Source: Shewanella benthica (GTDB lineage Bacteria; Pseudomonadota; Gammaproteobacteria; Enterobacterales; Shewanellaceae). From it: 64,000 nt of DNA. Below the pieces are notes generated by a model. It did not search any database. It saw only the letters and a list, made by a program, of their open reading frames with translations, and was not told the origin of the DNA. A program made the position numbers and the translations under genes. Numbering within the stretch: the first letter of the stretch is position 1; every line of letters starts with the position of its first letter. The stretch is taken from NCBI GenBank assembly GCA_023284085.1, contig JAKVHY010000001.1:124001-188000 (forward strand), read 5' to 3'. This document shows positions 29,301 to 37,670 of this stretch, piece by piece.

Positions 29301-29550
29301 AATGGCCTTCATTCTCGGTGTGCTACCTCTGGTACTATCGGTCGGACCAGGTGCGGTAAGCAGACAAAGTATCTCTATTCCAATTCTTTGCGGCATGATA
29401 TTTGCGACCACAATCGGCATCGTCATGGTGCCGCTGTTCTTCGTCACCACGGCGGGATGGCTTAAATCTAAGGTAAAACCAGCAATAGACTCAGAGGACA
29501 ACTCGGTTACCGAGTCGAATAAGCCGGCGGAGGGTTCGAGCCATGTTTAA
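26383..29550 (+). CDS. RND multidrug efflux transporter, inner-membrane subunit (HAE-1)
   Basis: This 1,055-residue proton-driven exporter of the AcrB/MexF type has twelve helices and two large periplasmic loops. The N-terminus FVNRPVFACVISIVI and the helix-4 motif GIVVDDAIVVVENVERLM, with the paired proton-relay aspartates, are diagnostic. The matching C-terminal half has GMAAKNSILIVEFA. Substrates cannot be read from sequence. It is the middle gene of a three-gene operon, with TAATG coupling to the adaptor and an 8-bp overlap with the channel gene. No local regulator gene is present. Confidence 0.96.
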   Translation: MAQYFVNRPVFACVISIVIVLLGLIGMVNLPIDQYPYITPPQVKVSASYPGATSTTAAESVATPLEQELNGLPNMIYMSSKSTNSGSANVTITFDVGTNPDLAAVDVQNSTQQANGSLPIDVQTEGVTVSKEASVELLKLALTSSDERYDEIYLSNYGTINIESALKRIPGVGRVRNTGSRSYSMRVWLKPDTMAGYGLTTGDVISAIKAQNKESPVGTIGSQPNSDSLSMTLPITAAGRMSSVPQFNEIIVRANNDGSIIRLRDIAQIELGSSAYTLQSQLNGANATILQVYLLPGSNALEVTKNVKKEMAKLAEKFPQGMNWEVFFDASVFIENSIDEVVKTLVEALILVILVVYLFLQNVRATLIPAIAVPVSLIGTMAAMLVFGFTINTVSLLALVLAIGIVVDDAIVVVENVERLMNENGLSPVEATRTAMKELSGALVATSLVLAAVFVPVSFLSGITGIMYREFAVAITVAVLISTVVALTLSPALCALLLKPGDKATSGFFKWINDRLDTSTSKYVALVALTTKHAKRSYFVFALMVGGVYLIMANLPSSFMPNEDQGRFFIDMTLPDGATVNRSQAVLKKAEAKVLANPAVAYSFTLAGENRRSGSNQANGQFEIILKPWSERVETDATVHKVMKQIQASLQGILEAEFNSYLPSAVPGLGSGSGVEMELQDTSGTNFRGLMETADELVEKLKLQPEIATAGLSLQSAIPQLHLTVDEAKAMAIGVNVADIYSTIKTFTDSSTVNDFNLFGRVYRVKVQAQESYRQFPEQIKDYYVRSATGAMVPIGVLAKYDYSVGPAAVTHYNLFSSASINATPAPGYASGDVIKAIERVAEPLLPNEFSYEWTGITYQEVQSANQTSIAVTLAMVFVFLFLAALYESWTIPIAVLLIAPIAMLGAALGTLVSGMESNLFFQVAFIALIGMAAKNSILIVEFANQLHKQGKSRLDAALEAANMRFRPILMTSMAFILGVLPLVLSVGPGAVSRQSISIPILCGMIFATTIGIVMVPLFFVTTAGWLKSKVKPAIDSEDNSVTESNKPAEGSSHV

Positions 29551-31117
29551 ACACTACCTTGCAGCTCACTCTTTTAAACGACAGGGACTAGCTTGTGCGC
29601 TAACCACAGGCATATTGCTGTCAGGCTGTGCCATGGGGCCTGATTATCAGCAGCCGGACCTTGAGATCCCAGGGCAATATCATCACGACCTGGCACAAGA
29701 CACCAGACTGAATATCGGCATGACCCCTTGGCGTGATTTCTATCTTGACCCGGACTTACAAGTATTGATCGAGCATGCACTATCTAAGAACTTAGATCTG
29801 GAAACCGTGCGTTCACGGCTCATCGCCGCACGCTCAAAAATCACAGTGACGGATGCGGCGCTTTATCCGGTACTGGGAATGAATGCCAATGGTGAGCGCT
29901 CTATCGACAGCGGCATCACCAGCACCAATCCCAGCCATGAGAACGAATTCGATCTGGCCGGAACGGTTTCTTGGGAGCTGGATATCTGGGGCGCGAACCG
30001 GCGCCGCAGCGAAGCTGAGTATGCGCACTTTCTCTCGGCACAAGAGTCTCTCAACCTCGCCGTGATCAGCCTCATCAGCGATGTGGCCAGTCGTTATTAT
30101 GAGTGGCTGGATATTGAGCAAAGATATCAAATATCATTGAACACGGTGGAGTTACGTAAAAAAGAGCGCAATCTGGCGCGTTTACGTAAGGAAAATGGCG
30201 TTATTTCTGGGTTAGAGGTGCGCCAAGCCGAGGTCGAATATCAAAGCGCGCGAGTCACTCTGCCAGATTTGGACTTTGAGCGGCAGGAAAAAGCCAACCA
30301 AGTGCGTATCTTACTCGGCGAATTTAGCTATCCTTTAGCGGTAAAAACGGAAACTGACATTCAGGCCGAAGGGAAATTGTTTCCGGATCAGTTTGCTGTC
30401 GGAGTGCCGTCGCAGATGTTATCTCAGCGTCCCGATGTCAAGGCAGCGGAACAGGGCTTGATAGCGGCCAATGCCAATGTAGGTGTCGCGAAAACCGCCT
30501 TCTTCCCCTCGTTTACCATCTCAGGTAGCTATGGCACAGAAACCAATGACTTGAGCAGCATCTTCGACAGTCAAGGTGTGACCTGGTCTTTGCTGGGCGG
30601 GATCACCGCGCCCATCTTCAATGCCGGCAGCATAGCGGCTCAATACGATATCGCGCAAGAGGAGTCAAAGCAGGCATTGCTGGCCTATCGCAGCACTGTG
30701 CTCAGTGCCTACTTTGAGGTGAACGATGCCATGAACAGCTTCAGACGTTCAGAGCTGGCCATCGAGGCTCAGCAAGAGCTGGTGGCGGCATCGACCGAAT
30801 ATAATCGTCTGGCGACGCTCAGGTATCGCAACGGCGTCTCGAGCTCTCTGGATCTTATGGATGCGCAGCGGAGCCTGTTTAGCGCCCAGCTCAGCCTAAG
30901 TCTGGTAAAGCGCGACAGATTATTGTCTATGATCACCTTATACCGAGCGCTCGGTGGAGGAATTTTAAGTAAGCAAGACCTGAGTGAAGAAGAACTGAGC
31001 CAAGATGAACTGAGCCAAGATGAACGGGTTTCGGTACAAGATCCCACTCGCAAGATAGCGGATTCAGTGGCTGACAACAGCGAAGGCACTGCAAATACCG
31101 TTCAGGATAGGGATTAG
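29543..31117 (+). CDS. RND efflux outer-membrane channel lipoprotein (OprM/NodT type)
   Basis: This 524-residue TolC-superfamily channel has a signal peptide ending in the lipobox LSGC, then the usual MGPDYQQPDLEIPGQY opening and two outer-membrane-efflux repeats. The second contains QRPDVKAAEQGLIAANANVGVAKTAFFPS-type sequence. An unusual hydrophilic tail of about 45 residues follows the last helix, with short reiterations of LS(E/Q)(E/D)EL; at DNA level this is a 15-bp tandem repeat around 30990-31022. It completes the tripartite pump with the two upstream genes. Confidence 0.93.
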   Translation: MFKHYLAAHSFKRQGLACALTTGILLSGCAMGPDYQQPDLEIPGQYHHDLAQDTRLNIGMTPWRDFYLDPDLQVLIEHALSKNLDLETVRSRLIAARSKITVTDAALYPVLGMNANGERSIDSGITSTNPSHENEFDLAGTVSWELDIWGANRRRSEAEYAHFLSAQESLNLAVISLISDVASRYYEWLDIEQRYQISLNTVELRKKERNLARLRKENGVISGLEVRQAEVEYQSARVTLPDLDFERQEKANQVRILLGEFSYPLAVKTETDIQAEGKLFPDQFAVGVPSQMLSQRPDVKAAEQGLIAANANVGVAKTAFFPSFTISGSYGTETNDLSSIFDSQGVTWSLLGGITAPIFNAGSIAAQYDIAQEESKQALLAYRSTVLSAYFEVNDAMNSFRRSELAIEAQQELVAASTEYNRLATLRYRNGVSSSLDLMDAQRSLFSAQLSLSLVKRDRLLSMITLYRALGGGILSKQDLSEEELSQDELSQDERVSVQDPTRKIADSVADNSEGTANTVQDRD

Positions 31118-31265
31118 TCTGCCACTAAAGTTTGGATAAAAGAGATTATTCTCCATCAGTTTTGCCATATGGTGGGGATTTCCTTATATTATAATAATAG
31201 CCTTGCTCATCCTGACTAACTTGGGTCAATTATTTGCGCAAATAAAGATATTTATGGAGTGGTAG

Positions 31266-31544
31266 ATGGCCTTTATACCTAGACCAAGATTTAAACCTAA
31301 ATCAGATTCAACCAGGGTTTTCCCCGCGGCTGCGTTCACCGCCTTGATTGTCATCGGGGCATTATCGAACATCACGTCACTCACATTCGATTCAAATACT
31401 CACGATAGCAAACTTGCAGTTCCACTGACACAGACTCAAGGTGTTCGACTCAGCTTCAATCGATATCAGGCGGGGTTTGCCTGTCGAGAAAATGGTTGGG
31501 AGTTTTGTGCAAAATGGGCATACCCAAGGGGCCTATTAGCTTAG
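31266..31544 (+). CDS. Small hypothetical membrane-anchored protein
   Basis: This encodes 92 residues with a basic N-terminus, one hydrophobic segment (about residues 19-37) and a short periplasmic-type tail with two cysteines (GFACRENGWEFCAKW). A good ribosome-binding site, GGAG, lies 6 bp before the ATG, which supports translation. I do not recognise the family. It sits alone 148 bp after the efflux operon. Confidence 0.5.
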   Translation: MAFIPRPRFKPKSDSTRVFPAAAFTALIVIGALSNITSLTFDSNTHDSKLAVPLTQTQGVRLSFNRYQAGFACRENGWEFCAKWAYPRGLLA

Positions 31545-31856
31545 TTTCTGGCGACTCTGCTGCTAGTGTGCACTCATATTGATCGTGTGTTCTGTCCGCA
31601 ATGCAATGTTCTTCATGTAAAAATCTAGTTAGACCCTAGACTACACCTTCGATCATTCCCTTTTAAAGCAGAGCGTTCTGCAATCCATAATACTCCTTTA
31701 TTTTTGGTCATTATTTCATGTCATCATCGGAGCCCCGCATAGAATATCTTTGTGCATCTCAAAGCAGAGTACGATTTTTACAGCGGTTGTTGATGCTATA
31801 AATTATGCCAATATAAGCATGAAACACTGATGAGCTAACAGCGTTGGAATAAACAG

Positions 31857-32126
31857 ATGGAAGTTGAAATGACATTAACGCTCGCGAATAAAATGTAAAC
31901 ACTGCCGCAAGGCGCACCCAATGGCTATCTGCATTGGTGCGACATTAAGGTGGTCAATAAGTATCAACTGGGTAAGCAGGGAGCATGTGCAAAAAAGTTT
32001 AGAATTGTTAAACAAACGATGGAATATTTCACTAGTGAGTCAGCCTTGTTATCTAGTCGACACGTCATCAACAAAGCGCTCAATCTAGACGCGATAGCGC
32101 AAAGTAAATTGAAAATTCGGAAATGA
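31857..32126 (+). pseudogene. Possible remnant of a small coding sequence
   Basis: From the ATG at 31857 the frame reads MEVEMTLTLANKM, a TAA stop at 31896-31898, then 75 further open codons to TGA at 32124-32126. The post-stop part has normal-looking amino-acid composition (TLPQGAPNGYLHWCDIKVV and onward). This could be a gene interrupted by a nonsense mutation, or chance. I do not recognise the product. Confidence 0.25.
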
Positions 32127-32193
32127 CGAGAAGGTTTTATATGTGAGGTTAAATGTATAAAAAACCTGTAAAAACAGCTCTGTTGGGCTATTT

Positions 32194-32223
32194 TGTATAT
32201 ATCGTTTCAATGGCGTATATACA
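32194..32223. promoter_or_regulatory. Inverted repeat upstream of the XRE/EAL signalling operon
   Basis: TGTATATA (32194-32201) and TATATACA (32216-32223) are perfect 8-bp arms 14 bp apart, about 135 bp before the first gene. It is a reasonable candidate operator for the XRE-type regulator encoded in the operon; no direct evidence. Confidence 0.35.
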
Positions 32224-32357
32224 TTGAATTGGCTTGTAGGCATTTCAGTTCTAAATTCGGATCCAACTTGCCAATGTCCCGGGTATCAAGAATGTTTTAA
32301 ACTCGTATGTTAGATAATTTAACAATTAATGATGAATTTGAAGACTAGGGGGAAAAT

Positions 32358-32549
32358 ATGGTTGATGAACAAGTTACAGGACTATATTTTATCGAGAAAC
32401 TCCATCGTATGTGGATAATTTATACAGAAATGCATCCAGAACGGATTGATGGCATCAATAACGATGAATACTTGGACCTTTTAAAAAATATAAGCAAAAC
32501 CAATGGAACACGTTATGAGCTCTACAGCTTACTGCTACACAAGCGATAA
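32358..32549 (+). CDS. Small hypothetical protein, first gene of signalling operon
   Basis: This encodes 63 residues, mostly helical, with no membrane segment (MVDEQVTGLYFIEKLHRMW...). A strong AGGGGG ribosome-binding site lies 5 bp before the ATG. Its 3' end overlaps the start of the XRE-regulator gene by 35 bp in another frame, which suggests translational coupling. I do not recognise the family. Confidence 0.55.
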   Translation: MVDEQVTGLYFIEKLHRMWIIYTEMHPERIDGINNDEYLDLLKNISKTNGTRYELYSLLLHKR

Positions 32550-33477
32550 AGACAGTCATGTGTTCTCTATCTTTTTAAGAAATACTCGACAACATAATGA
32601 TCTCTCTCAAGAGCAATTCTGTCTGTATTTAAGGGAGCAAAGCAGTCTCTTTTATAATTTGGATACGATCACTGTGAGCCGCTGGGAGAGGGGGGTCAAC
32701 ATACCTTCGCTAGCCAAGCAGGCTGAAATTGTTGAGCTATATAATCATGAATTAGTCGATATATATGGCAAAGACAATGAGTTTCTTAATGAGTGCACTA
32801 AGCTATTGGCGTTACCGATTAACAAGCGTAAATCATATCATCCTTATTATCATAACGATGCGTATCTCATCGAAGAGATAGACAATGAGCACCCTTGTTT
32901 TCACTTGATTTTGGGGATGATTCTCCAATATGAGGGCAACCCTTGTCTGAGTCTCGATGAGATAGACCGTCAGAGAAAGCAACTCGCTCAGCTTAAAATC
33001 AATGTGGCTACCGCCTTTGGCGGCCAGATAATCGGTCATTGTCTCTTTATGGAGACAAGGTCCCATATCATTCTCGAGTTGTTAAATTTCAAGATTAATC
33101 TACAGGATATTACGCACCAGGACGCTCAGGGCCAAGCCAATGCGGTGTTAGTCTTGTCCTCTGCGGGGGCGACGACCCAGATAGAGAACAGTTTGATGTC
33201 TATCTATATGTACTTTTTTGCCAGTCAGAAGCATCTCACTTACCTGAGTTTCAGTGTCTGTGATGACAGCTTCGTTAAAAAACTTAATGGGGCTAAATTA
33301 TCGCCTTTTAAAGTTAAATCAGTATCTAAGGGGAAAAATAAGGTCGACATAACTTCATTTTTGGTCAGTCGTTCAGAAGTGATGGCAAATCGATTCTTAT
33401 TAAAGTTAGCGGTCATCTCTCCTTCTAATCTAAACCAGATAATCGATGTAGGCGTTAAAGGAAAACAAGCAAGATGA
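32515..33477 (+). CDS. XRE-type regulator with unknown C-terminal domain
   Basis: This encodes about 320 residues. Residues ~15-75 form a helix-turn-helix of the Cro/CI type (FLRNTRQHNDLSQEQF...TVSRWERGVNIPSL). After a linker, residues ~105-310 form a separate alpha/beta domain I cannot name; GGQIIGHCLFM within it is faintly reminiscent of GNAT acetyltransferases, but no acetyl-CoA motif is clear. An ATG at 32503 would add four residues. The stop overlaps the next start (ATGA), so it is coupled to the EAL response regulator. It may act as the locus regulator. Confidence 0.75.
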   Translation: MSSTAYCYTSDKDSHVFSIFLRNTRQHNDLSQEQFCLYLREQSSLFYNLDTITVSRWERGVNIPSLAKQAEIVELYNHELVDIYGKDNEFLNECTKLLALPINKRKSYHPYYHNDAYLIEEIDNEHPCFHLILGMILQYEGNPCLSLDEIDRQRKQLAQLKINVATAFGGQIIGHCLFMETRSHIILELLNFKINLQDITHQDAQGQANAVLVLSSAGATTQIENSLMSIYMYFFASQKHLTYLSFSVCDDSFVKKLNGAKLSPFKVKSVSKGKNKVDITSFLVSRSEVMANRFLLKLAVISPSNLNQIIDVGVKGKQAR

Positions 33478-34676
33478 ACATTCTGATAGTGGATGATCAA
33501 CGTTTTATTCGGGAATCGATAAAAGCGGATTTCGAAAAATTGGTCAATGAGCAACCCTTGCAATTCTTCGAGGCCGATAGTGGCAATCAAGCGATAGACT
33601 TGCTTAAAAATAACGATCTGCCCGCAGCAGAGCAATTTGATCTCGTGATTGCGGATCTTAAGATGGATAACGGCGATGGCCTGTCCATCATCAATCATAT
33701 GGCCAGCTGCAGTGACTGCCACGGACTCCCGTTGGCGGTGGTGAGCAGCTCAGATGTCAGAACCTTAGAGTTAATCAGTAATATTACCGAAAGTTTCAAC
33801 CTAAATTTAGTCGGCGTATTTCAAAAACCTGTGGATATCGGTCACTTGTTTACCTTACTCACCGCCCTTAAATACAAGGCTCCTAAACAGGAAGCTGAAT
33901 CAGTCGAGACCATAGATGGCGTCACCAGTAAGGAAATTGGTGCCTTACTCAATCAAGACAACCTGATCCTCTGTTATCAACCCAAAGTCGATATCAGCAG
34001 TCAGTCGATAGTGGGTTTCGAGGCGCTCTCAAGGTTATGTATCCAAGGCGATGGTTTTATCTATCCCGACCGCTTCATTCCTTTGATAAACGAGGCTGGA
34101 TTGAATTGCCAGTTCTCACAGCTAGTGTTAGATCAGGCGATGACTCAATGGGAGTTATGCCCAAATCTGCAACAATTCTCTCTCTCGGTTAATATCAGTG
34201 CAGCAGACCTGCTTTCTGAAACCTTCATTAATTACGTTATAAAAAAGAAAAATGAGCTGCCCAATATTCACCTCATCCTGGAGTTAACTGAATCCCAACA
34301 AACCATAGATCAAGATCTGCTACTGAGATCCATTGCTAAATTAATCATCAACGATATCACCATCTCCTTAGATGATTTCGGTAAAAGTTACTCAACCTTC
34401 GACCGCCTCGATAATATTCCATTCGATGAAATTAAGATCGATAAAGATTTCATCTCAGATCTGGACATCAATGCCAAACACCTTGCCATCGTCGAGTCGA
34501 CGATTGCCTTAGCCAAGAAGCTAAAAGTGAAAGTGGTTGCCGAAGGAGTAGAAACATTGAGTGTGTTGAATTTGTTGAGGGGTTTAGGGTGTGAAATAGC
34601 CCAAGGCTACTATTTTAGTCCGCCGATAGAAGGTCGTTACGTGACGGCTTGGGTAGACAGTTACAGCCAACAATAG
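33474..34676 (+). CDS. Response regulator with EAL c-di-GMP phosphodiesterase output
   Basis: This 400-residue protein has an N-terminal receiver (VDDQRF; phospho-acceptor Asp near residue 61 in VIADLKMDNGDG; Lys in FQKP) and a C-terminal EAL domain. Active-site motifs are intact: FEALSRL, SVNISAADL, LILELTES, LDDFGKSYSTF, IKIDKDFI and AEGVET. It should therefore hydrolyse c-di-GMP when phosphorylation permits. It lacks a GGDEF domain. It lies directly between the XRE regulator and an Hpt gene, so it probably receives phosphate through the relay encoded here. Confidence 0.93.
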   Translation: MNILIVDDQRFIRESIKADFEKLVNEQPLQFFEADSGNQAIDLLKNNDLPAAEQFDLVIADLKMDNGDGLSIINHMASCSDCHGLPLAVVSSSDVRTLELISNITESFNLNLVGVFQKPVDIGHLFTLLTALKYKAPKQEAESVETIDGVTSKEIGALLNQDNLILCYQPKVDISSQSIVGFEALSRLCIQGDGFIYPDRFIPLINEAGLNCQFSQLVLDQAMTQWELCPNLQQFSLSVNISAADLLSETFINYVIKKKNELPNIHLILELTESQQTIDQDLLLRSIAKLIINDITISLDDFGKSYSTFDRLDNIPFDEIKIDKDFISDLDINAKHLAIVESTIALAKKLKVKVVAEGVETLSVLNLLRGLGCEIAQGYYFSPPIEGRYVTAWVDSYSQQ

Positions 34677-34685
34677 GGAGAGTCT

Positions 34686-34994
34686 ATGGATAGCGGCAAT
34701 CATTTTATTCAGCATAAAATACTTGCGTTTTTTAACCACCAGCATGAGGGGAAAAAGCGGTATCTGCTTAATGTACTCAGTGAAGAGTTAGACAGTTTAT
34801 TTGCGCAGGCTCAGGGATTAGATGCTTCAGAGCTTTCGCAGCTCTCATCATTAGCCCATAAGTTTAAGGGGATCTGCAGCTATTTATTGATCCCAAATGA
34901 AGCATTTTTTTTCGATGCAAAGAGTAAACAGGAACTCATGTTTTCTATTTTAATGCTGCAAAATGAAATTAAGGTCGTTAAGTGTGAAATCTAG
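34686..34994 (+). CDS. Histidine phosphotransfer (Hpt) protein
   Basis: This 102-residue helical protein carries LAHKFKGICSYL, the Hpt signature with phospho-accepting His and Lys-Gly. It has no other domain. It should shuttle phosphate between the hybrid kinase encoded next and the EAL response regulator encoded just upstream (9-bp gap). Its 3' end overlaps the kinase gene. Confidence 0.8.
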   Translation: MDSGNHFIQHKILAFFNHQHEGKKRYLLNVLSEELDSLFAQAQGLDASELSQLSSLAHKFKGICSYLLIPNEAFFFDAKSKQELMFSILMLQNEIKVVKCEI

Positions 34995-37062
34995 AGCCTC
35001 ATCCTTTCCCTGTCTCTTTATCGGTTTTCTGGCGACCTTACTGGTCAATACCTTACTCTTGCACCACTCCTATAAAGAGTTTGAAGATGACTATCAGCAT
35101 AAAGCGGATCTCTTGTTTAATTCGACGCATGATATGTTGCTGCAACATAAGATCATACTCAATGCATTGCGATCACTGTTTAGCGCTTCAGCCATAGTCA
35201 CCAAGGAAGAGTTTAATATTTTTTCCGAGGAGCTGTTAAAAATAAAATCAGCCGTTGCATTTACCTTGGATGATGATCACCGAGTTAAATACATATCGGA
35301 TCCGGATTTTCAGTCCGAGATATTAGCCGGCAAGGTGCAAGTGGGGTCCGATGGTAAGCTGGAATATCTGATGGATGGCTTCTCCAGTCTCATCGTGAAC
35401 ATAGATGAGCCAAATATGCCGTTTCTGGTGTATGCCATCTCCCATCAAAGGGTACAACAAAGATTAGAGCAACATAAGGGGATCTGTGCTCAACTGACCA
35501 TAGGTGAAACATATTTCACCAATGAGTATTGCCATAATGAAGATGCTAATTGGCTGACCTCATTCTTTAAATATCAAGGCTCCGACTCTGCCAGCTTGCC
35601 CGAATATAAAAAGAAATACAGTATTTCGGCCTGGTCTATCGCCCCGGCTGGCCGAACATATGAACTCTGCCTGCTGGTGTTATTTATCACGGCCATGGTG
35701 ATGAGTCTGTCTGTACTCCTGTCACTTAAGATGCGCAATCATATGCGCTTCACCCAGTTGGCCATTGAGACCCGGTCTAAATTTGCCTTGTTATCGAGCA
35801 TCAACCATGAGATCCGCACGCCTATCAATGCGGTCTTAGGTTACAGCCAGATGCTCAAAGACAGTGATTACTGTGATGTATCCGGGCGAGATACCTTAGA
35901 TAAAATCATCTGGTCGGCAAACCTGCTCAATAGCGTCGCAGAAAATACCCTGAATTTTTCGAAAGCCGAAGCTGGGCACCTGAGTTTAGACTACCGGGAT
36001 ATTAATTTTTTCGATGAACTCAATGCGATAAATGATTACTACAATGCCTTTAGTCAAACCCACGACAAGCGTCTAGTCATGAGAATACAAGCCGATATGA
36101 CGGAATATATCAGCTTAGACAGCACTAAGTTTTTCCAGCTGACCACCAATTTTATCAATAACGCCTTTAAATACAGCAGCGGCAAAGAAGTCGTGTTCGA
36201 TATCAGCTTAAAATCTGTAGCTGGGCAAGATTTCGTGCGTGTGGCGGTCAAAGATACCGGTAAAGGCATGTCGGCCGAGTCGATGAAAGCCATTACCCAT
36301 CCTTTCAATACCGATCCCGATAGTAGTTCTATCAGTCAGTCAGGGATTGGAATCGGCCTCTACACCTGCAAGAAGGTGATAGAAGAGGTCGGTGGCCATA
36401 TCCGTATCCGCAGTAGGGTAAACAAAGGCACATTGGTGTTGTTTCGTTTCCCATATCGCCAGATTTCTTCAAAGGTAAGTGATAGTGAGATACAGGCCTC
36501 GAATCATGATGGTTCGAGTCAATCTCAGGTTGGTAATGTCATAAATTTACATAAGGTTAGCGATAGAAATACTGGGCAGGAGTCTAACCGATTCTCTGTT
36601 GTAGCGGCTAACCTCAGGCTGAATACAGAAAAGCACATTCCAGGTGTTGCTCATTCGACGCCGGCTAATCTTAGCCATATCACTAAAGCCAGATATGCCG
36701 ATGTGTCTCTGCTGCTCGTGGATGATAATCGATTTAACTTGGAGGTGTGTAGTAGCATACTCGAGACCGGAGGATTCAAAGTCAGTTCATTTCAAGATGA
36801 AGATGAGGCGTTCGATGCGTTTAAGACATCCACGCCTCAAATAGTCGTCATGGATTACAGGCTGGCTAAAACTGATGGGATCAGCCTCATCGGCGAGATG
36901 CGGCTGCTTCAAACAGAAAACGTTCACTACTTTATCTTATCGGCTAACGACAAGAGTGAAATAGCCAATGCCGATGTTTATCCTGACATCAGCTTCTTGC
37001 AAAAGCCGCTGAATTTAGAGGTATTTATGCAGCTGCTGGATCTAAAAGTTAAGTTGGCATGA
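34984..37062 (+). CDS. Hybrid sensor histidine kinase
   Basis: This encodes about 692 residues: a membrane helix, a periplasmic sensing region of about 185 residues (no recognised domain), and a second helix. HisKA follows with SSINHEIRTPINAVLGYSQML (phospho-His), then the HATPase with DTGKGMS and GIGIGLYTCKKVIEEVGG, a linker, and a C-terminal receiver (LLLVDDNRFN; Asp in VVMDYRLAKTDG). I favour GTG at 34984, with AAGG upstream; an in-frame ATG at 34963 would add seven residues. It ends 8 bp before a convergent response-regulator gene. Confidence 0.9.
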   Translation: MKSRASSFPCLFIGFLATLLVNTLLLHHSYKEFEDDYQHKADLLFNSTHDMLLQHKIILNALRSLFSASAIVTKEEFNIFSEELLKIKSAVAFTLDDDHRVKYISDPDFQSEILAGKVQVGSDGKLEYLMDGFSSLIVNIDEPNMPFLVYAISHQRVQQRLEQHKGICAQLTIGETYFTNEYCHNEDANWLTSFFKYQGSDSASLPEYKKKYSISAWSIAPAGRTYELCLLVLFITAMVMSLSVLLSLKMRNHMRFTQLAIETRSKFALLSSINHEIRTPINAVLGYSQMLKDSDYCDVSGRDTLDKIIWSANLLNSVAENTLNFSKAEAGHLSLDYRDINFFDELNAINDYYNAFSQTHDKRLVMRIQADMTEYISLDSTKFFQLTTNFINNAFKYSSGKEVVFDISLKSVAGQDFVRVAVKDTGKGMSAESMKAITHPFNTDPDSSSISQSGIGIGLYTCKKVIEEVGGHIRIRSRVNKGTLVLFRFPYRQISSKVSDSEIQASNHDGSSQSQVGNVINLHKVSDRNTGQESNRFSVVAANLRLNTEKHIPGVAHSTPANLSHITKARYADVSLLLVDDNRFNLEVCSSILETGGFKVSSFQDEDEAFDAFKTSTPQIVVMDYRLAKTDGISLIGEMRLLQTENVHYFILSANDKSEIANADVYPDISFLQKPLNLEVFMQLLDLKVKLA

Positions 37063-37070
37063 ATGGTGAG

Positions 37071-37670
37071 TTACTCTTTCGACTTAGCTATCAAGTAGGC
37101 AAGCTCAGCGACATTACTCACATTCATTTTTTGCATGACTTTTTGTCTGTGTAACTCTATGGTTCTTTGCCCGATATTGAGTTCAGAGGCGATGACTTTA
37201 TTGAGTTTACCTTCGAGGACCATGGTCATAACCTGCTTTTCTCGCGACGTTAAGTGATTCATTTTATCTTCGATACTATCGAGCAAGCATTGATCATGGT
37301 AGTTTTCTAGGGTCAATTGTTTTGCTTTTTCTAATAAGAGTTGCAGTTTATCGCCATCGACAGGTTTCTCCAGGAAATCCATGGCTCCTTGCTGGATAGT
37401 ATTGACTGCCATAGATATGGTCCCATGACCCGTTAACATGATAATACTAAACGGACTGTGCTGACTCTTTAGATGATTGAGTAAGGCTATCCCATCCATA
37501 CCGGGCATTTGGATATCAAGTATGGCGATACCTGCTTGCTTGATATCAACAAGCGCTAAAAATGCATCAGCATTCAAGAATCCTTGCGTCGAGAGGTTTA
37601 AACCATCTAACATCCAACTTAACGAATCGAGTACGTCTTGATCATCATCCACAAGATAGATATTACACAC
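37071..37670 (-). CDS. FixJ/TtrR-type response regulator
   Basis: This 199-residue regulator has a receiver (VDDDQDV; Asp52 in AILDIQMPGMDG; Thr in MLTGHG; Lys in LEKPVDG) and a LuxR-type helix-turn-helix (LTSREKQVMTMVLEGKLNKVIASEL). It resembles TtrR/FixJ activators. The start is GTG at 37670, with AAGGAG 7 bp upstream; it overlaps the end of the sensor-kinase frame by 8 bp, so the two are coupled. It is the probable activator of the flavin electron-transfer genes to the right. Confidence 0.9.
   Translation of the reverse strand: MCNIYLVDDDQDVLDSLSWMLDGLNLSTQGFLNADAFLALVDIKQAGIAILDIQMPGMDGIALLNHLKSQHSPFSIIMLTGHGTISMAVNTIQQGAMDFLEKPVDGDKLQLLLEKAKQLTLENYHDQCLLDSIEDKMNHLTSREKQVMTMVLEGKLNKVIASELNIGQRTIELHRQKVMQKMNVSNVAELAYLIAKSKE

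Larger units (their letters stand above)
31545..32357. other. Region with possible gene remnant and an operator-like palindrome
   Basis: There is no intact gene across this roughly 810-bp region. It contains a broken reading frame at 31857-32126 and an inverted repeat at 32194-32223, both listed separately. The left third (31545-31850) shows nothing I can assign. Composition is A/T-rich relative to the core genes to the left. Confidence 0.4.

Noticed and set aside
36640..36850. Plus-strand frame of 66 codons inside the hybrid kinase gene
   Set aside because: It lies in another frame within an intact conserved kinase/receiver gene and has no independent support.
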